A program made the translations under genes and the position numbers. Shown piece by piece: positions 1 to 10,409 of a stretch of 33,632 nt of DNA. The DNA is from Echinostoma caproni (lineage: Eukaryota > Platyhelminthes > Trematoda > Plagiorchiida > Echinostomatidae): positions 2,140 through 35,771 of the forward strand of contig UZAN01044554.1 of assembly GCA_900618425.1 (NCBI GenBank). Direction: 5' to 3'. The notes under the pieces are model-generated. The model saw only the letters and a list, made by a program, of their open reading frames with translations, did not search any database and had not been told where the DNA came from. Numbering within the stretch: the stretch's first letter is position 1; each line of letters opens with the position of its first letter.

Positions 1-480
1 ACTAGGACGTCGAGGAATGCCAATTTGTCATTTTGTTCTGTTTCCATGGTGAACTTGATATCCGGGAAGATGTTATTGATACTGTTGAAGGTTCTGTCTA
101 CTTCCGATCGCTTCAGAATCACAAATGTGTCATCTGCATATCTAAGCCAGAGCTTGGGCTGTAGTTGTGGTAGAAAGGTCCTTTTCGAGTTTTTGCATTA
201 CGGCTTAAGCAATGAATCCGGAGATTGGTAAACCCATGGGTGTTCCTTTCACCTGTTCGTAAATTTCACCGTCGAATTCCAAGAATGTTTGTAGGCATAG
301 GTCATTATTTCATCTGCATCAATATTTACATCCTTCAATTTTTCTAGGAACTGTTTGGCATTATTGATGGATTGGAATTGAATCAAATTCTCCAATACTC
401 ACATAAAATAATCCTTTTCATTCTTCTGAATGCAAACGGGCTTAGAATGTCAAACTGTCTCCCTCCTCAAGAATTTGCCA
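1..480 (-). pseudogene. Penelope-like element reverse transcriptase fragment
   Basis: Read on the minus strand, this stretch encodes the core of a Penelope-like element (PLE) reverse transcriptase. From about 275 to 170 the translation contains GTPMGLPISGF, the block before the catalytic palm. It is followed by a TAA stop where intact copies would have a sense codon, then a frame change, then PKLWLRYADDTFVILK with the catalytic YADD at 140-129, and finally KLAFLDVLV running off the window edge. A second frame change lies near 290, after KQFLEKLKDVNIDADEIM. At least two frameshifts and one nonsense codon make this a dead copy. The GIY-YIG endonuclease part would lie beyond the left edge. The assignment rests on motif order and on the PLE-type spacing of the G-T-P-M-G and YADD blocks. 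Similar elements are known in schistosomes. Confidence 0.82.
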
Positions 481-489
481 ACGGCCATT

Positions 490-1630
490 ATACGGTTAGG
501 TAGTGTTTCCTTTCTTCTCTCTCCTTGAATCAAGAACAAACCGACTAGCAGTGCTTGGGCTTTGGTGGCGAACTCCTGATTGATAGTTCATAAGAGATGT
601 GACGAAGAAAGTAGCCACCTCATACACCTGCTGCAGGCGTGTGCGAGGTTTCGGCTAGCCTAGTTCCTTTTCTGACTAGCCTCAGTTAGTTTTTTCAAGA
701 CAGGCGTACCGCGTCCACGGCTCCGCACACCCTGAAAGAAAACCCTTTTTACCGAGAACAACTTTCCTCTGCTGTTAACCACTCGGTGTTTCAATAACGA
801 TACGTCAATATTTTCACTCGCCGTTACATTCGGTGGTGAGTTCCCTCAGTATATTGTTCTTTAAACCGACTCCCATCAACTGCATATTTTCATCTTTCCG
901 AGCACAAGTAATTCTGCTCTGTTATCCGGTGTCACATTCTGAAATGCAAACAACCCTGTCAACACTTTACGAAGGCTCTTCTTCGACTGCCTTCTAGAAG
1001 GAGCTATGTGGTGATTCCACCCTTTCTCTTCCAGTCTCGTTTGACTCACAAGACACACGGTTATTTTGCCAGGTACACCTTACCTGTCTGCGACCAACCG
1101 CGGGATTGTCACTTAAACCGGTATTCCACGATTTCTCGTCTCACGCGCAAACCTTTCTATGCAAGTCTTCCGCCTTGAAACATTGGTCACGCCTGCCCGT
1201 CTTCCTACTTGTTCAGAGCAATAGTGGTTATGCTCTCCAGCGTTATTTGCAGATACCTATGTGCATACGTATATTTACACCAGCTCTCGCCCATCCGTCC
1301 GTCATGGAACAGATGCGCACTGGGACCGGTAGGTTTATTTCGCATTCACAATTACTGCATACCATGGATAACAAATTTGCCTTGGACTGATCACTCCTGA
1401 GTAAATTAACTGTACCCTGGCTCTCTGTCTGTCTGGAGACTCCTCCCTGTTTCGAATTACAATGCAGACACAACTCGCACATATTTCACGCCATCCCATC
1501 CGTCCAGATGACAAGAATTCCAGAGTAAACTAGAAATCGACATGGGATAGGAAGTAGTTTACTCGGTAAAACCAGATTAAAATAATAATTATATAACACA
1601 ATGTACAACGGAGTAAATTAGTTTCTGAAG
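490..1630. other. Region downstream of haspin, no gene recognised
   Basis: About 1.1 kb between the Penelope fragment and the haspin stop codon. Short overlapping ORFs of 60-94 codons occur on both strands but show no domain, no matching splice sites and no similarity I recognise. The part near 1600-1350 may be haspin 3' UTR. Nothing else can be supported. Confidence 0.5.
1334..1339 (-). terminator. Candidate poly(A) signal for haspin
   Basis: The plus strand reads TTTATT, so the minus strand has a canonical AATAAA about 295 nt downstream of the haspin stop codon. It is the nearest canonical hexamer I found on that strand. A hexamer is expected by chance in AT-rich DNA, so this is only a candidate. 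Confidence 0.3.
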
Positions 1631-1634
1631 CTGA

Positions 1635-1863
1635 CTATTGGAGCCGCGTGTCAGCAAACGCGGAATGATTGAGCACCAAGTCACAGGCGGATCGATACAA
1701 CAGTGCATCCAAATCCGGTTCCAAGGATGACAACAACTTGGCGCTGATCACGTGCCGAGGATCTTGTGGATAATGGTCATCAGAGTCCACGGAACACAGT
1801 TTCTTGACAAGGTAGTTTAGCCACATCACATTTGTCATCGGAGTGAATTTCTTCCACTGGTTA
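1635..1863 (-). CDS. HASPIN: Haspin terminal exon
   Basis: The terminal coding exon is 229 nt. The acceptor TTTTCAG ends at 1864, the first base T completes Arg154, and the TAG stop is at 1637-1635. It encodes NQWKKFTPMTNVMWLNYLVK and the final helices, ending in HSAFADTRLQ. Known haspins end within a few residues of the same point, so the C-terminus looks complete. Confidence 0.9.
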
Positions 1864-4800
1864 CTGAAAATGTAGTAGAACGAATGAATGACTGTTCGGT
1901 CAGAAACGCAATAATTTAGAAGGAAACAACAAGCATCATGCATTCGATTAGGCGTCGAACTAACAGTTCTGGGAAATGTATACGAAAAGGAAGCATAGCA
2001 AATAGTCTATTTATCTGCCTTTTCGTGCAGTAGTGATTTTCATTCTGTTTGCGTTCGGGAACCAAACAACAATGCTACTGAATGACCATCGGAAAAGAAA
2101 GTGAATGTAAATGTCTTTTTACTTCCTTTTTTATTTATCGAATACACAAATGCACAGTCAACATTCAAGAAGGGGGGCCGCGGCCATTAAAAAGGTTGCT
2201 TGGGAAGACGGCCGGCGGCTGAGTGGTTCGAGCCTGGCACTCACAGGTCACAAGTTGGTGACGTAACCACTTGGCCACTACCTCCAAGTGAAAAATAAGC
2301 ATGGGAAATTCGAATAAATTATTCCATTGTTTTACTGGAAATTGGATTCATGAGCTTGAATCGATTCCGCACATACCGTACCGACTTGTGACAACAATAA
2401 GTGAATGTAACAGTACCTAAAACATGAGCAGTTCTCATACCTTCGGGGAGAAAATCTACGGAAATCAATTAGACAAGATATAGATTTGAAAAAACTAAAG
2501 TTAATATCGGCAGAACGGTCAATCTGTGGCAACCCCGTTTGAAAGTGAACATTCCGATAGATTTTCTAAATAATCATTATCCCCGAAATTCCAGTAACAA
2601 GCACTCCATTACAACGCACTTAGGAAATGATTCAATTCGTCAACAGAACGATTACCGCAACACAACAATTATTCATTTATTCCTGACTCTACCCTTACCC
2701 TTAACGTTCAAAATGATAGATCATCGGGTCTACAACGAGCAAGAACTATCTATCTATTGCCTCCAAAAACCTCAGTATGGTCGAGGGTGGTTGGTCACAA
2801 CCTCACACACACACCCTCTTTGCACCTCCGGAAATGACCCCACACTACTAACTATCTGAGGTAGGCCCTACTGAGGAAGCCTTCCTCATTGCCTTCTCGT
2901 AGGACTGAGTGCTCTCACTAAAGTGAGGAAAAAAATCCCATATCCGGTTAGTTCACCTAACGGAGGCGGTCAAAACCCTGATTAAAAACAAACCAGGAGG
3001 CGTAAGAACCACGCACACATCTTAGTTGTGTCTGTAGGCATCAGCTCGATTGAATATCGATGTGTATTGGGTACCTTGAAAGTTTGACCTCGTCCGAAGG
3101 ACGTATGATCCGATGGAATGGATACTGACCTCCCATGGATTGCGGTTTTCACACAACGCCCCACTGTCCTGCGAGTCGAACTTTGGTTAGCCGAAGGCTC
3201 CGGTTGTTAACTTCCCAAGAAAATCCACTCGCTTCAGCGTGGGCAATCTAGCAGCATCATGCACCGTGATTTGTTTGGCATACAGTCGGATCTCTGATGT
3301 GTGAAAAAATATGCATAATTTTCCCAGTGACAAGGAAAGTTGAGTCACCGAGCCTTGGTTGGGTCAATATTTGCATCGTTGCTAATGNTGCGCCGAATAA
3401 ATCAAAACATAGCGAAATTCAAGAGGTGGCGGGATTTGTGCACACATGTCGTTCAAGCGAATCGGTTGATGACCTTGACCGCCGCCATTGCATAAATGGA
3501 ACCACAGGCCTCAATAATGCAGTAAGTGTTACCAGGACTCTATAGGCGGTTGTGGTCAGGTGGTAACGTCACCATTTTATCACCCCGAAGGATATGTTCA
3601 AATTGCACCAGTACCGCCTAATTATCCCCATTGTGAATCGTTGATTGGTTCCTTCATCCTTCCTGAAAATTGTATCATTATGTATTCAATAGGAGGTAAA
3701 AATGAAAAACAGAACTCCTTGTGTATAGCAAAAAATTGAATCCTGTTGACAGATGACTTTAAACTGATAAACAAAGCAGACTGCAAAACTTAGTTCCGCA
3801 GCATTGGCCAAATATCCTGCCAGTACGAGCACAGAATCAAGTAGACTAGAACACTGAAAAATACACAGGAATGCGACGGGCTTTTTCGAAAATGGAGCGC
3901 AATTTTGTCATTATAGTTCGTCTTCCACTGAATTGGGAAAACTCATAGCCTTAAGATCAGGCGTCTGCGTCCAAAATAACAAATGATCACCGAACCTACC
4001 TACATGTGTCAACCGCACACGGCAGAATAAATTGCCTCTGACCCGGTAAAACTCTCTGTCGACGGTTCGGTCACCCCAGGTAAGCTAATGTGTTATCGTG
4101 TTACAACCATGACCATTTATCAGCATCGATTACATAGTGCACACGGAACACAAAAGCAGTCTAAATTAAAAAAACGCATAAATACATACATGCACGCCCA
4201 CATCCTCCTGTTTCAACCTCAAGCAGCGCGCGAAACTTTCATCCAAAAGATTGTGACTTAGAGAGATTGATGTACGAGATATGACGAAGGCCTTGCAAGA
4301 TGATCACTATTAAATCATAACTCATACTTGCTTGATTCCAGACTGTATACCAAACAACGTACGGTGAAACAATATTTATGACAATGATATCAATTCAAAA
4401 TTTGATTATAGGTGGAATATTGACAGGCTGAGCAAACAAAAGCATATACGCTTCATGCGGGTTCTACAAAACAGAGCCTCCGGCTAGCCAAAGCCTGATT
4501 CATATTGTGATGGAAGGTGGTACAAAGAGAGTTCCGACCAGCGAACGAATCAAGAATAGGGCCGATCCAGACGTAGCGGCTGGAAGTACTTCGCGAGATA
4601 ATGTCGGCTACCACTCGAAACGAACGAATCGACAATTACAGCCCGACGGACAATCCACATCTAGCCAGAAAGATATCCACCGAATACCACAACGTCAGAG
4701 CTGTCAATCAACATCCCTCGCACTACGTTTGGGTCAAACCAGTCGGAACGGCAAGCGAAAGAAGAGGAAACGTACGTACCAAAACCAACAGGAATGGACG

Positions 4801-7800
4801 AACAGAACGAGGCATGAATTATCCTGCCGCGCGGTTGAGAATTGATTGTATATAATCGAACGCATACACCGGTTGTTTTTGAATTGAATCAATAAACGTT
4901 TTGCCAGCCGACCCGCCTCCCCGATACAATTCGACAGTAGAGATGGGTGTGAGTTCAATATCCCGCATTCTCCAGGGATGAGGTTGTGGTAACCAGCATA
5001 TAAGTTCATGCGCGCCTCGGAAGGGGTCAAACATCCGAGGTGCTTACGAAGTCCAGAAAGATGTGTGTGGTTATCACATGTATTTCTGGTTGTTAAGGCA
5101 TCAGGTATTTTTGTAAAATTTCGAAGACGAACTGACTCGGATATTGATTTATCGTCCTCCCAATTCGGTGAGGCAAACACACCGACTGAAAGCAGTGAGA
5201 CAGCACGAGGAAGGACGGTCAATAACAACCAAAGACAGCCAGCACCAAGCAAACTGAGATTTTCGGAAAATAGCCTGGTCAGAGCATAGAAACGATGCAA
5301 GTAGAAATTTCGTATTTTGGCATTATTGCTGTGACTAAACCGTATATGGGAAAAAATCTGTACTACCCAATTGACAATTCAGAAGAAATAACGTAAAGTA
5401 CTCATTTTGACACGGAATCAACTGCGTACCCGGATTTCTTGGTATCAGACAACCGGACGGGACATGAGGCCAACAATGAGATGTTTCATGGTGGGAACCC
5501 AAATCAGTGAAACTGAAAAGGGCAATCACAGAAGTTTTTTAGGAGGAGGAGGGGGGGGGGGTAAGTGATTAAGGTTATACCACAATGATCCGGAGGTGAT
5601 CCAATGATTAGGGTAGTATGAACAGCGACCAAGAGGCCCCGAATTTCAATCTCACCAGTGCTATCCGTCTTAGCCATTCTTATATTTCCTTTGGCAGCAC
5701 TTTCTTACATTTGTGCATGCAGTGAATAAAAAAGAAATAAGAATGACATTATTATTAGCGCAAGGTCGACAAGGTCGAATCCAATCGGCATCATCTGACT
5801 TCCCGAGGCAGGGCTGAGCGCTTTCCTGAAGGTTGTTTGTATCAATGTTTATTCAATCAAAAGTTATTAGTGTCATTAGGATTACTAATTACGCCGTTCA
5901 CGGTACTANGATGAGATGCGATACCGTATGCATATGAATATGGTGGGGGGGGGGAGGAAAAGCATATCACAGTTATATTAGGCGTCAAGGTGAATTTGAG
6001 GAGCGTGTCACACATACTTACCGATTGTGTTTACGCATTAGACGGTACACATCGAACTGATAATCACCTTTAGATTCGAACAGTGTCGGGTCCGTCGACA
6101 AGTCCACGTACACCAAACCTCCGTCTGAAAAATTGGTCAGATGGGAGAGCGAAGAGATGACGATTAATGGCATCCGTTTAGGAGGGGATTACGAAATGGC
6201 AGAGGGGACACTAATGCAAGAGGAATACGGTGAATGCAAATCAGGAGGGAGCGGGGGGCCCGGAACTCGAAGAAACTATTAGGCGATGCAACAGGTTGAC
6301 TATCCACAAGGGAAGAAGACTGGACGACACAGAGGCCATGAATTGAACGCCAGCGGAATGCGACAAACAAATTGGATGATGAAAAAAGAAACACAAAACA
6401 GACATCAAAAGTATATGAGGTGAAAAATGAGCAGAGCGGTTTCATGTAACAATCTGGGATGTGAACAAAAACAGGAGAATGGAAGTGCTGTCCATGGTCA
6501 CAAATGCATGCACTTCCGTGATGGCAACTGATAGCCTATGGGATATGGGTTTTACGAGCATAACCACGCTAAAAACCCGCCATATGATAAAAACGGAGCT
6601 TAACAGTAGTCAAACTTTCAACCGTCAGTGATAGTGCGGCGATGGCCAGTGATGACCATTTTGTTCGCTCGACTACCATTGCTTCAGTTATCGGCAGGGG
6701 CAATTTTCTCGAGTGGACTGTGCAGTGGAAAGTGGGAACAGTATAATTCACAGGTCAATTCAAATTGTACCCGGGCGTTTCGTGAAACCATCTACAGATC
6801 GGTCTCGGAAATAACCCATAGTTGCACTTGGTGGAAATGATCCTGGAGATCTCGTTTTTCTCACAGACTATCTATTCAGTCAGGAGGGATCCTCGGGGAG
6901 ATCAGTAAGCAAAATTTTTCTTTGGGTGAAAGTGCCCACGATCAGATTAGGGGATAAAGACATACCTGTGTGCGGTAGGTCAGTTAATCTAGTACGGCGG
7001 ATTTAGAGGGTCGAGCCGATCTGGATCTTGTACACTGCATTACTGTTTTCCCGGGAAATGTGACCCAGTGCCTGCCGCTTCACACCAGCGGAGCTTTCTA
7101 AATGATGTCTCGACGGGGAAGCCTTGATGCTGAGGAAAACCCGAACGTAATTCAACTGAGAAAATCCGGTGAAGATAAGCGATGAAAAAGGCAGTGAAAC
7201 AGCAGTTCAACAAGAATGAGGGAGTACTATATTGTGCGTTCCAACTGGGCGAAAGAGTCACGTCGAAGGATTATCGTCACAACCATGAAAAACGAACACC
7301 AGGCCAGTTTTACCGGTGGTCGTATGTTATGATCAAATTATGGTTTCGGCGGACGTGTGTTCGAATCCCACTGCCACTGTCTGACTCCTATTCTGTGTTG
7401 TATAGCAAACCTCTGATTGGCCGCTTCATTCTTCCTGAAAATGGTATCATTATTAATTAAATAAAAGGAAGTAAAATTAAAAACGATTAAAAGAATAAAA
7501 TGTATTAATGTACTATACGAGCTCTAGGTCGTTTCACACATCTCAACCCGCCGTACTAACCAATTACGAAACACGAGATGCACGGACCTACCGCCATCAG
7601 ACCCGTAATTATCAAATAATTTGCTTATAGATATCTTCAAGTCAGACAAAGAAGAACCGCGCGCACCCAAGGAGGAGAGACAATTCAGGGAAATACCCGT
7701 TTGATTATTTACGAGTAAAATTGGGCGAAAGAATCACGTTACCTTGTTCCAGACGAGACAGAGTGAAGTCGATAATCACCGCGACGAGGCCATGTGTAGG

Positions 7801-8761
7801 CACGTCAAACGAGGAACCGTTCAGGCGGAAATGCGTCCTGTGCGAGAGAGTCTCAGGAGAGCAAAACTGACACGTATCGGATCGCTCAAACAAATCCGAA
7901 CGACACGGACGAACCAGGACATTACCCCAGTGCAGATCGCGATGTTCGAAATGCAGTTCAGACTCAGCGATTGCCAGCGAGAGAGCGACTTGACGAAGTA
8001 TGGACAAGCGTGCAGCTGGGCAAGGGGGCTGTGGACAAAAACCGGAATTGGTGGAGGGCATAATTGTGGAATTTCTGAGAAACTAAGATATATATGGTCG
8101 ATTTTGGAACTCCTACGGAGAACAAGTTGCTTATTCTTTTTTTCTAATTGTAACTGAAAGACGTTCGATAATCTAAGCTTGAGTTAAAAAAGTCGGCGGA
8201 AGTTGGTTTACCAATTGTTTTTCTGTAAATTCACACAGGCAGTAGAGTTACTTGTCACAATCAACTAGTGCTGATACCAGAGCTTCACAATGAGAGAACG
8301 TCAACTTTGAAATAGACAGAACGGAGACATGGTCCATGCATACTGCAGAATAGCCCTCATAAAGTTTGGGCTTAAAATCAATTATTCCAATAAATCACTA
8401 TTTTTGTTGTCGACGACAGATTCAAGTGCGAATAAGTATATTACTGACGTGAAATACATGGCAGTAGTTACGAGATGTTCAGAAGGGAAAAAAACAAGAA
8501 GATATATACATATATATCTACATATTTACAATAGTTAGTATATGAATGACTCAACAGAATTGCCCTGGAAGCACACGATCGATTTCGCGGTTGCTGCCGC
8601 TCGTCAAGTATGTGTATCCGGTAATCTTATGTCATTTCGTTCGTATACTTGTACTCAGAAAATCTATTTTCAGTAAAATAACTTCATTTCCAACACCGGG
8701 TAAATTTGTTGCGACTGCTCTTTCAGAATGACAGTATTGGTTCATATATACAGATATATAC

Positions 8762-8818
<57 letters not shown>

Positions 8819-10160
8819 TTTTCCTCCAGGGAAATTTTGTCCAGTCATTGATAAACTAATTATTGTAAAATGTATGTGTTAAAAACACGAGTCGGTGAGC
8901 AAACAATGGTTTTTGGATATTCCTAATGATGCTCTTACATGTCATAGAGTGGGAAAATGCTTGGATAGTAATAGCAACTGGCTCAATTTAAAGTATACAA
9001 GTCTAATCGAAACTGAAGCAACAGGTCCCTGTGAAACACTTGTCGGTTCGTATAGGCAACAGTAGGCAACAGTGAACAAAATTTTTTTCAAAACTAATGA
9101 TAAACGAGTCTTGGAGAGTGATCTCAGAGTGCTGTTTTCCTTTGCAAATTAAAGGAACAGAGGAGGCTGGGGGAGGTGGGGGGATAAGAACTGTCTGCAT
9201 TTTCACCCGGGTAGTTGCGTGAGATCCTTTCCTTTCTGGATGTGTGCTCAAACAAACCGTTCCCAAACGAAAGGTAGTAGGGAAACGGATCCCGAGCAAG
9301 GGACTGATATGGAACGCCCGGCCAAAACGACGAGGAGAAGCAATGAGTGTCACAGAAGGAGCGCGTTATTTTCCGTGCGGAAACTTGGCTTGATTTTTGT
9401 CCCCCAGTGTGACTCGTACGCGTACGTACTTCGCGGCATTGTATTGGCACATGCTATTCATTTGATTTGCATATCAGTAACCCGTGGCCACGGTATTGCA
9501 AACGCTTCGAGAGCCCAAAATTTATTCTCTAGCCAGAGTGTTGGTTTGTAAACAATGACAGGTGATGTAAAACAAAAACTTGCCTAAATACATTTAAACA
9601 ACCCGATTCCCGCCGCGTGATTCCTTGTTACAGAGAACGTTTTCTATTGAAGCATGTCTCATAAAAAAATGATAATTCGTTTCCTCGTTAGTCAAATAAA
9701 GTAACTGCGCTTGACGTCGGACGAGCATAGAGTTCGAGTCAAAATGTAAGCCTCACAGCCGCTTTGTTGCAGTCAAGTAGGTTTGAACTTTGTACGCTGC
9801 TGTAATTACTGAAGTTATCAGTGGTTTGATTAAGATTATCCCACAGAAGGTGATCTGTCATTTGAGTACAGTCCGAGCATGCACTGCCAATTCCGAATTC
9901 ATCGTGTTAATTGGGGAAAGGGTCACGCTTTGATTGGGCGCTTCCTCCTTCCTGAAAATTGTACCTTTGTATAATCAATAAAAAAGGAAGTAAAATGGAA
10001 ATGAAAATGAAAAAAAATAAAGTGCAATAACCCTAATATTGATCCGTCATAGACGGGAACGAGTTACCACGAACACTTGAACTTACCAGATGGTCTTCCA
10101 GTGCGGAGCCACTGAACAGCATTTCGATTACAAGCCAAACTTGTTCTTTGGGGAAGATAC
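1635..10160 (-). CDS. HASPIN: Haspin-type histone H3 Thr3 kinase, 3' part of gene (four exons)
   Basis: Haspin phosphorylates histone H3 at Thr3 on mitotic chromatin, which recruits the chromosomal passenger complex to centromeres. Four minus-strand exons (10160-10087, 8028-7743, 6124-6022, 1863-1635) have GT/AG borders and fully matching phases. They splice to 229 residues after a split first codon. The order matches the family: hinge segment VWLVIEML (residues 7-14), helix E, catalytic loop HRDLHWGNV (53-61, Asp55 and Asn60), the atypical metal-binding motif IIDFTLSR (109-116; haspins have D-Y-T instead of D-F-G), the haspin-specific GDYQFDVYRLMR (139-150), and a C-terminal helical block with VMWLNYL. 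A low-complexity insert of about 30 residues follows the catalytic loop. The glycine loop and beta-3 lysine exons should lie upstream of 10160 but were not recognised, so the model is 5' incomplete. Introns are 2058, 1618 and 4158 nt and hold SINEs and other repeats. The next gene upstream on the same strand is tektin-1. Confidence 0.93.
2113..2286 (-). repeat. tRNA-derived SINE copy (minus orientation)
   Basis: On the minus strand the copy starts with a tRNA-like head: GTGGCCAAGTGGTTA near 2278-2264 fits a polymerase III A box and GGCTCGAACC a B box. It ends with an A-rich tail (about 2140-2115) containing AATAAAAAAGGAAGTAAAA. The same tail ends the copies at 3545, 7312 and 9815. The copy lies in the haspin intron 6021-1864. 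The plus strand also folds into tRNA-Ser-like words, but the tail fixes the orientation. Confidence 0.6.
2985..3300 (-). repeat. Unclassified dispersed repeat, copy 1
   Basis: The minus strand matches, with many substitutions, the plus strand around 29300-29560. Both contain a block like TTGCCCA(A/C)GC, then CCTTCGG(C/T)TA(A/G)CCAAA, CAG(T/C)GG(G/A)GCG, AAACCGC, TCCAT, then TTCAAGGT followed by CCCAATA or CCAATAA, and AGC(T/C)GATG(C/A)T. A shorter match to the first half lies at 16480-16600. No open frame is shared between copies. The family may be a non-coding part of a larger element. Confidence 0.5.
3545..3704 (+). repeat. tRNA-derived SINE copy
   Basis: The head GTGGTCAGGTGGTAACGTCACC parallels GTGGCCAAGTGGTTACGTCACC in the inverted copy at 2286-2113, and a degraded B box follows. 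The 3' part from 3642 reads TGATTGG, a pyrimidine-rich run, CTTCCTGAAAATTGTATC, then an A-rich end. This tail is nearly the same as at 7413 and 9931. Confidence 0.65.
3705..5589. other. Haspin intron interior without a recognised gene
   Basis: This part of the 4158-nt intron holds overlapping open frames on both strands around 4453-5300, the longest 188 codons on the minus strand. They lack recognisable domains. One plus-strand frame (4601-4855) has a more protein-like composition, with HPSHYVWVKPVG, and could be debris of an unidentified element. A run of about 12 G lies at 5550-5561. Confidence 0.35.
5590..5742 (+). repeat. Degraded tRNA-like SINE
   Basis: TGATCCAATGATTAGG resembles an A box and GAATTTCAATCTC a decayed B box about 45 bases later. 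The stretch ends with GTGAATAAAAAAGAAATAAG, similar in style to the SINE tails at 3680 and 9970. The match is weaker than in the other copies. Confidence 0.4.
6022..6124 (-). CDS. HASPIN: Haspin exon: GDYQFDVYRLMR segment
   Basis: A 103-nt exon. The acceptor has a pyrimidine tract ending TTTTTCAG at 6125 and the donor is GTAAGT at 6021. The first two bases complete Asp120 and the last two begin Arg154. The translation runs from GGLVYVDLSTDP through GDYQFDVYRLMRKHN, aligning without gaps to the haspin segment after the DYT motif. Confidence 0.92.
6130..7300. other. Haspin intron sequence, nothing recognised
   Basis: Most of the 1618-nt intron between the catalytic and GDYQFDVY exons. ORFs of 60-93 codons occur but none shows a domain or paired splice sites. 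The SINE at 7312-7478 occupies the 5' end of the intron. Confidence 0.4.
7312..7478 (+). repeat. tRNA-derived SINE copy
   Basis: The B-box-like sequence GTGTTCGAATCCCA lies near 7367. The shared tail begins TGATTGGCCGCTTC at 7413 and ends AAATAAAAGGAAGTAAAA near 7476. The short motif TTGGGCGAAAGA(A/G)TCACG, which precedes the tail in the copy at 9911, also occurs close by at 7245 and 7721, which suggests nested or partial copies. Confidence 0.62.
7743..8028 (-). CDS. HASPIN: Haspin exon: catalytic loop and DFT motif
   Basis: A 286-nt exon between a CCACAG acceptor (ending 8029) and a GTAACG donor (starting 7742). It enters in phase 0 and leaves with one base of the next codon. It carries HRDLHWGNV and IIDFTLSR, the most diagnostic haspin motifs. 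The open frame continues into the intron on both sides, so an unspliced reading would add wrong residues at each end. Confidence 0.93.
8160..9810. other. Haspin intron sequence with microsatellite
   Basis: Intron between the hinge and catalytic exons. Apart from the TA/GA microsatellite at 8745-8818 it shows only short, overlapping, domain-free ORFs on both strands. Confidence 0.4.
8745..8818. repeat. Compound (TA)n(GA)n microsatellite
   Basis: About 50 bases of alternating TA, interrupted twice by CAGA near its start, run straight into about 24 bases of GA repeats. It lies within a haspin intron. Such tracts are often polymorphic and prone to slippage. Confidence 0.95.
9815..9998 (+). repeat. 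tRNA-derived SINE copy
   Basis: The shared tail from 9931 reads TGATTGGGCGCTTCCTCC, then CTTCCTGAAAATTGTACC, then AATCAATAAAAAAGGAAGTAAAA. The tRNA-like head is decayed: TATCAGTGGTTTGATTAAG near 9817-9835 could be the A-box side. The tail is the best evidence. Confidence 0.55.
10087..10160 (-). CDS. HASPIN: Haspin exon: end of N-lobe and hinge
   Basis: A 74-nt exon. The acceptor is the AG ending at 10161 and the donor is a strong GTAAGT starting at 10086. It encodes IFPKEQVWLVIEMLFSGSAL followed by EDHL, matching the beta-5 strand, hinge and helix D start of haspin. It begins with two bases of a split codon (xGT), so the preceding exon must contribute one base, and it ends in phase 0. Too short to stand out as an ORF; found by searching for the sequence that must precede the catalytic-loop exon. 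Confidence 0.88.
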
Positions 10161-10393
10161 CTTTTCGGAACAGGTTAGGATCAAAACATTGAGGTTGTGT
10201 TTATCCACAGTTTTACGGGTGTATAATAAAAAAAAGACTGTAGCAAACACGCATTGCGTAAAATGCAAACGAGGAAATAACGACACAGTTCCATGCGCTT
10301 TTGTGAACAAACGAACCGCTCTACGTCTTCAAGGTTAACTGAGTCACACACACTTGTTCCAGGTCTGGGAAGACTGAGATAGTTGGTCGACAA

Positions 10394-10409
10394 TGTGTGT
10401 GTGTGTGTG
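10394..10409. repeat. (GT)n microsatellite
   Basis: Eight GT units upstream of the first recognised haspin exon. Similar short tracts lie at 17022-17036. Confidence 0.9.

Noticed and set aside
2221..2290. Possible intact tRNA-Ser-like gene on the plus strand (GGCTGAGTGGTTCGAGCC).
   Set aside because: No acceptor or anticodon stem forms, and the A-rich tail shows a SINE in the opposite orientation.
4734..5300. 188-codon minus-strand ORF, the longest in the window, with a hydrophobic N-terminal stretch.
   Set aside because: It lies inside a haspin intron, overlaps other long frames on the opposite strand, and shows no domain. Antisense open frames here probably reflect local composition or old element sequence.
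8329..9551. Several ORFs of 60-116 codons on both strands.
   Set aside because: No motifs, mutual overlap and no paired splice sites. They lie in the intron between the haspin hinge and catalytic exons.
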